Assembly: GCA_030272585.1 (NCBI GenBank)
Contig: BSYQ01000002.1
Location: forward strand, 3,286,001-3,350,000
Length of the DNA: 64,000 nucleotides
From: Bryopsis sp. KO-2023
Lineage: Eukaryota; Chlorophyta; Ulvophyceae; Bryopsidales; Bryopsidaceae
Direction of reading: 5' to 3'
Positions 62,786 through 64,000 of the stretch are shown piece after piece. Position numbers and translations under genes: made by a program. Below the pieces are notes generated by a model, which did not search any database, had not been told where the DNA came from, and saw only the letters and a list, made by a program, of their open reading frames with translations. Every line of letters begins with the position of its first letter. Position 1 is the stretch's first letter.

Positions 62786-64000
62786 TGATTCTCCTGTGTT
62801 AACGTTTCGTTGAAATAAGCCTTAGGAACGACGGGGTTGTGTGGGTATAAATGAACGAATATGTAGGAGATTTTACGTGCGAACGGGACTTCCCCTTTAG
62901 TACGGAATATTAAATGCATACCAAAAGATAGCAATTGATTTCACTACCCCTCTAGAACGAAGCTCAACCATAGTGAACTTGTAAGACTCCTTTAGACTGA
63001 ACACTGTCGGGAAAACGATGGGGGCCGGACACCTTACAAAGAGTCATTTGTTGCGAACATCATTTATGAATCAAGATAGATTAGGGAAGAAACCTCGATA
63101 GTTAAGTTCGCAATATACAAACTGAAATTTTCCAGGGATAGAACAAGATAATTTTCCGCTCTCTCTTGTTTTCTTTTCTTTTTTCGTCCACAAGGGGGGG
63201 GGGCCACGATGGGCTGAAGCCGCCCTAGAGGAAGACCCTCTCGTGGTAAAAAGTCGAAATTAATTGATTGGAACGGAATATAAGCGAGATGCTCTTTGAT
63301 AAGGACGAGTGCACAGGAGGCGATCTTAGTAAATAACTTCGGAGAACATTTGGGGACAATATCCGCAGACGGCAGGGCACCGATTTAGTGGGGGGGGGAT
63401 AGTTAAGAGTCTATCGAGATACAATGGTTCGATAAGGGAGGAAGAAGATAATTATTATGATAGAAAGAATACACAAGACGACATCTGGAAAAACAAGTTC
63501 CAAGTCGAGTAGAGAGCGAATATGATTTTTCATACGATGAAAAGAATACTCAAGAGAACATTGAGGTAAAATAGCAAAGTCGATCAAATGACAAGCCTAC
63601 CTGATATGTATGGGAAGAGATAGAGTATTCCCTAAGATGGCAATAGGATGGAAAGGCGAGTTAATCAAATGACAAGACAACCATACGATAAGGAGAAATG
63701 CTACGGGTGCTAAGGCAAGTTGACAAGACAAGAAGCTTGCCATATCTGCTCTTGTCATAGACTACATAATTTGAAGCAATCTTGTAATATGATGGCCAAG
63801 CCGAGTGCAAGACGATTTATTCAAGGCAAAGTTTTAAGGTATCACCAATATACATCGACATGATGACTCATCATTGATGAGGTCAACATCTTGAATTTCG
63901 CTAAGGCAAGCGATTGCAATTAAAGCAATTGACACACTCCTATTTTGAACTGATAATAACTATGAGAGAAAAAAGAGAGATGCCTAATATTCCCCTTTTT
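62786..64000. other. Non-coding DNA at the right end
   Basis: 63085-63420 belongs to the inverted duplication. The rest, to 64000, shows no gene. G runs occur at 63195-63203 and 63391-63399. Confidence 0.45.

Larger units (their letters stand above)
57235..63420 (+). repeat. Right arm of the inverted duplication, split by a LINE
   Basis: Inverted and colinear match to 3440-6912 in blocks 57235-58010, 59560-59950 and 63085-63420. It carries integrase remains where the left arm carries RT and RNase H. The LINE at about 60340-62785 lies between the second and third blocks and so inserted later. Confidence 0.65.

Overview
The window looks like a gene-poor, repeat-filled stretch of a eukaryotic nuclear genome. 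The reasons are spliced exons with GT-AG borders, Ty3/Gypsy chromoviruses with chromodomains, an RNase H-bearing LINE, solo LTRs with 5-bp target duplications, tRNA-derived pol III-like boxes and long AT-rich decayed DNA. I cannot name the organism. A fungus, alga or other protist all fit, and there is no ribosomal or organellar marker.

Layout. 0-9 kb: a foldback element with CCGTAAC arrays and a tRNA-like core (322-789), a short solo LTR (2782-2941), and one arm (3440-6912) of an old, diverged inverted duplication that carries Ty3/Gypsy reverse transcriptase remains. 9-19.6 kb: a complete, very young chromovirus (9386-19478, minus strand) with LTRs identical by eye, inserted in a CACAG-array foldback element. 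It has gag, pol and a third sense gene (ORF3). 19.6-21 kb: unrecognised decayed coding frames. 22.6-25.6 kb: the 3' end of a second chromovirus (chromodomain, ORF3 remains, short LTR) with a solo LTR of the first family nested in it. 26.7-27.7 kb: terminal exons of an unidentified spliced gene with a PiggyBac-like Cys-rich motif. 28.6-29.7 kb: two more oligomer-array foldback elements. 31.5 kb: a solo LTR. 32.6-43 kb: a third chromovirus with large gag, pol and ORF3 frames but rearranged ends. 43-57 kb: mostly decayed DNA with small relics (ORF3-like, gag zinc knuckle, LINE RT), a 109-bp-arm hairpin and a twice-present unknown coding repeat. 56.6-57.1 kb: a GC-richer unrecognised frame. 57.2-63.4 kb: the other arm of the inverted duplication, with integrase remains, interrupted by a 5'-truncated LINE.

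How the parts work together. The two large chromoviruses share one plan: LTR, a primer site two bases inside it (TGGTTTCGGAGC), gag with coiled coil, Gly-rich segment and CCHC knuckle, a GTTAAAC heptamer just before the gag stop that leads into the pol frame, an Arg-rich stretch, protease-RT-RNase H-integrase-chromodomain, then ORF3 and the polypurine tract. ORF3 couples an N-terminal coiled coil to a C-x2-C ... C-x2-H-x2-C-x2-H-W motif and recurs in all three chromoviruses. It is the best candidate in this window for something not previously described.
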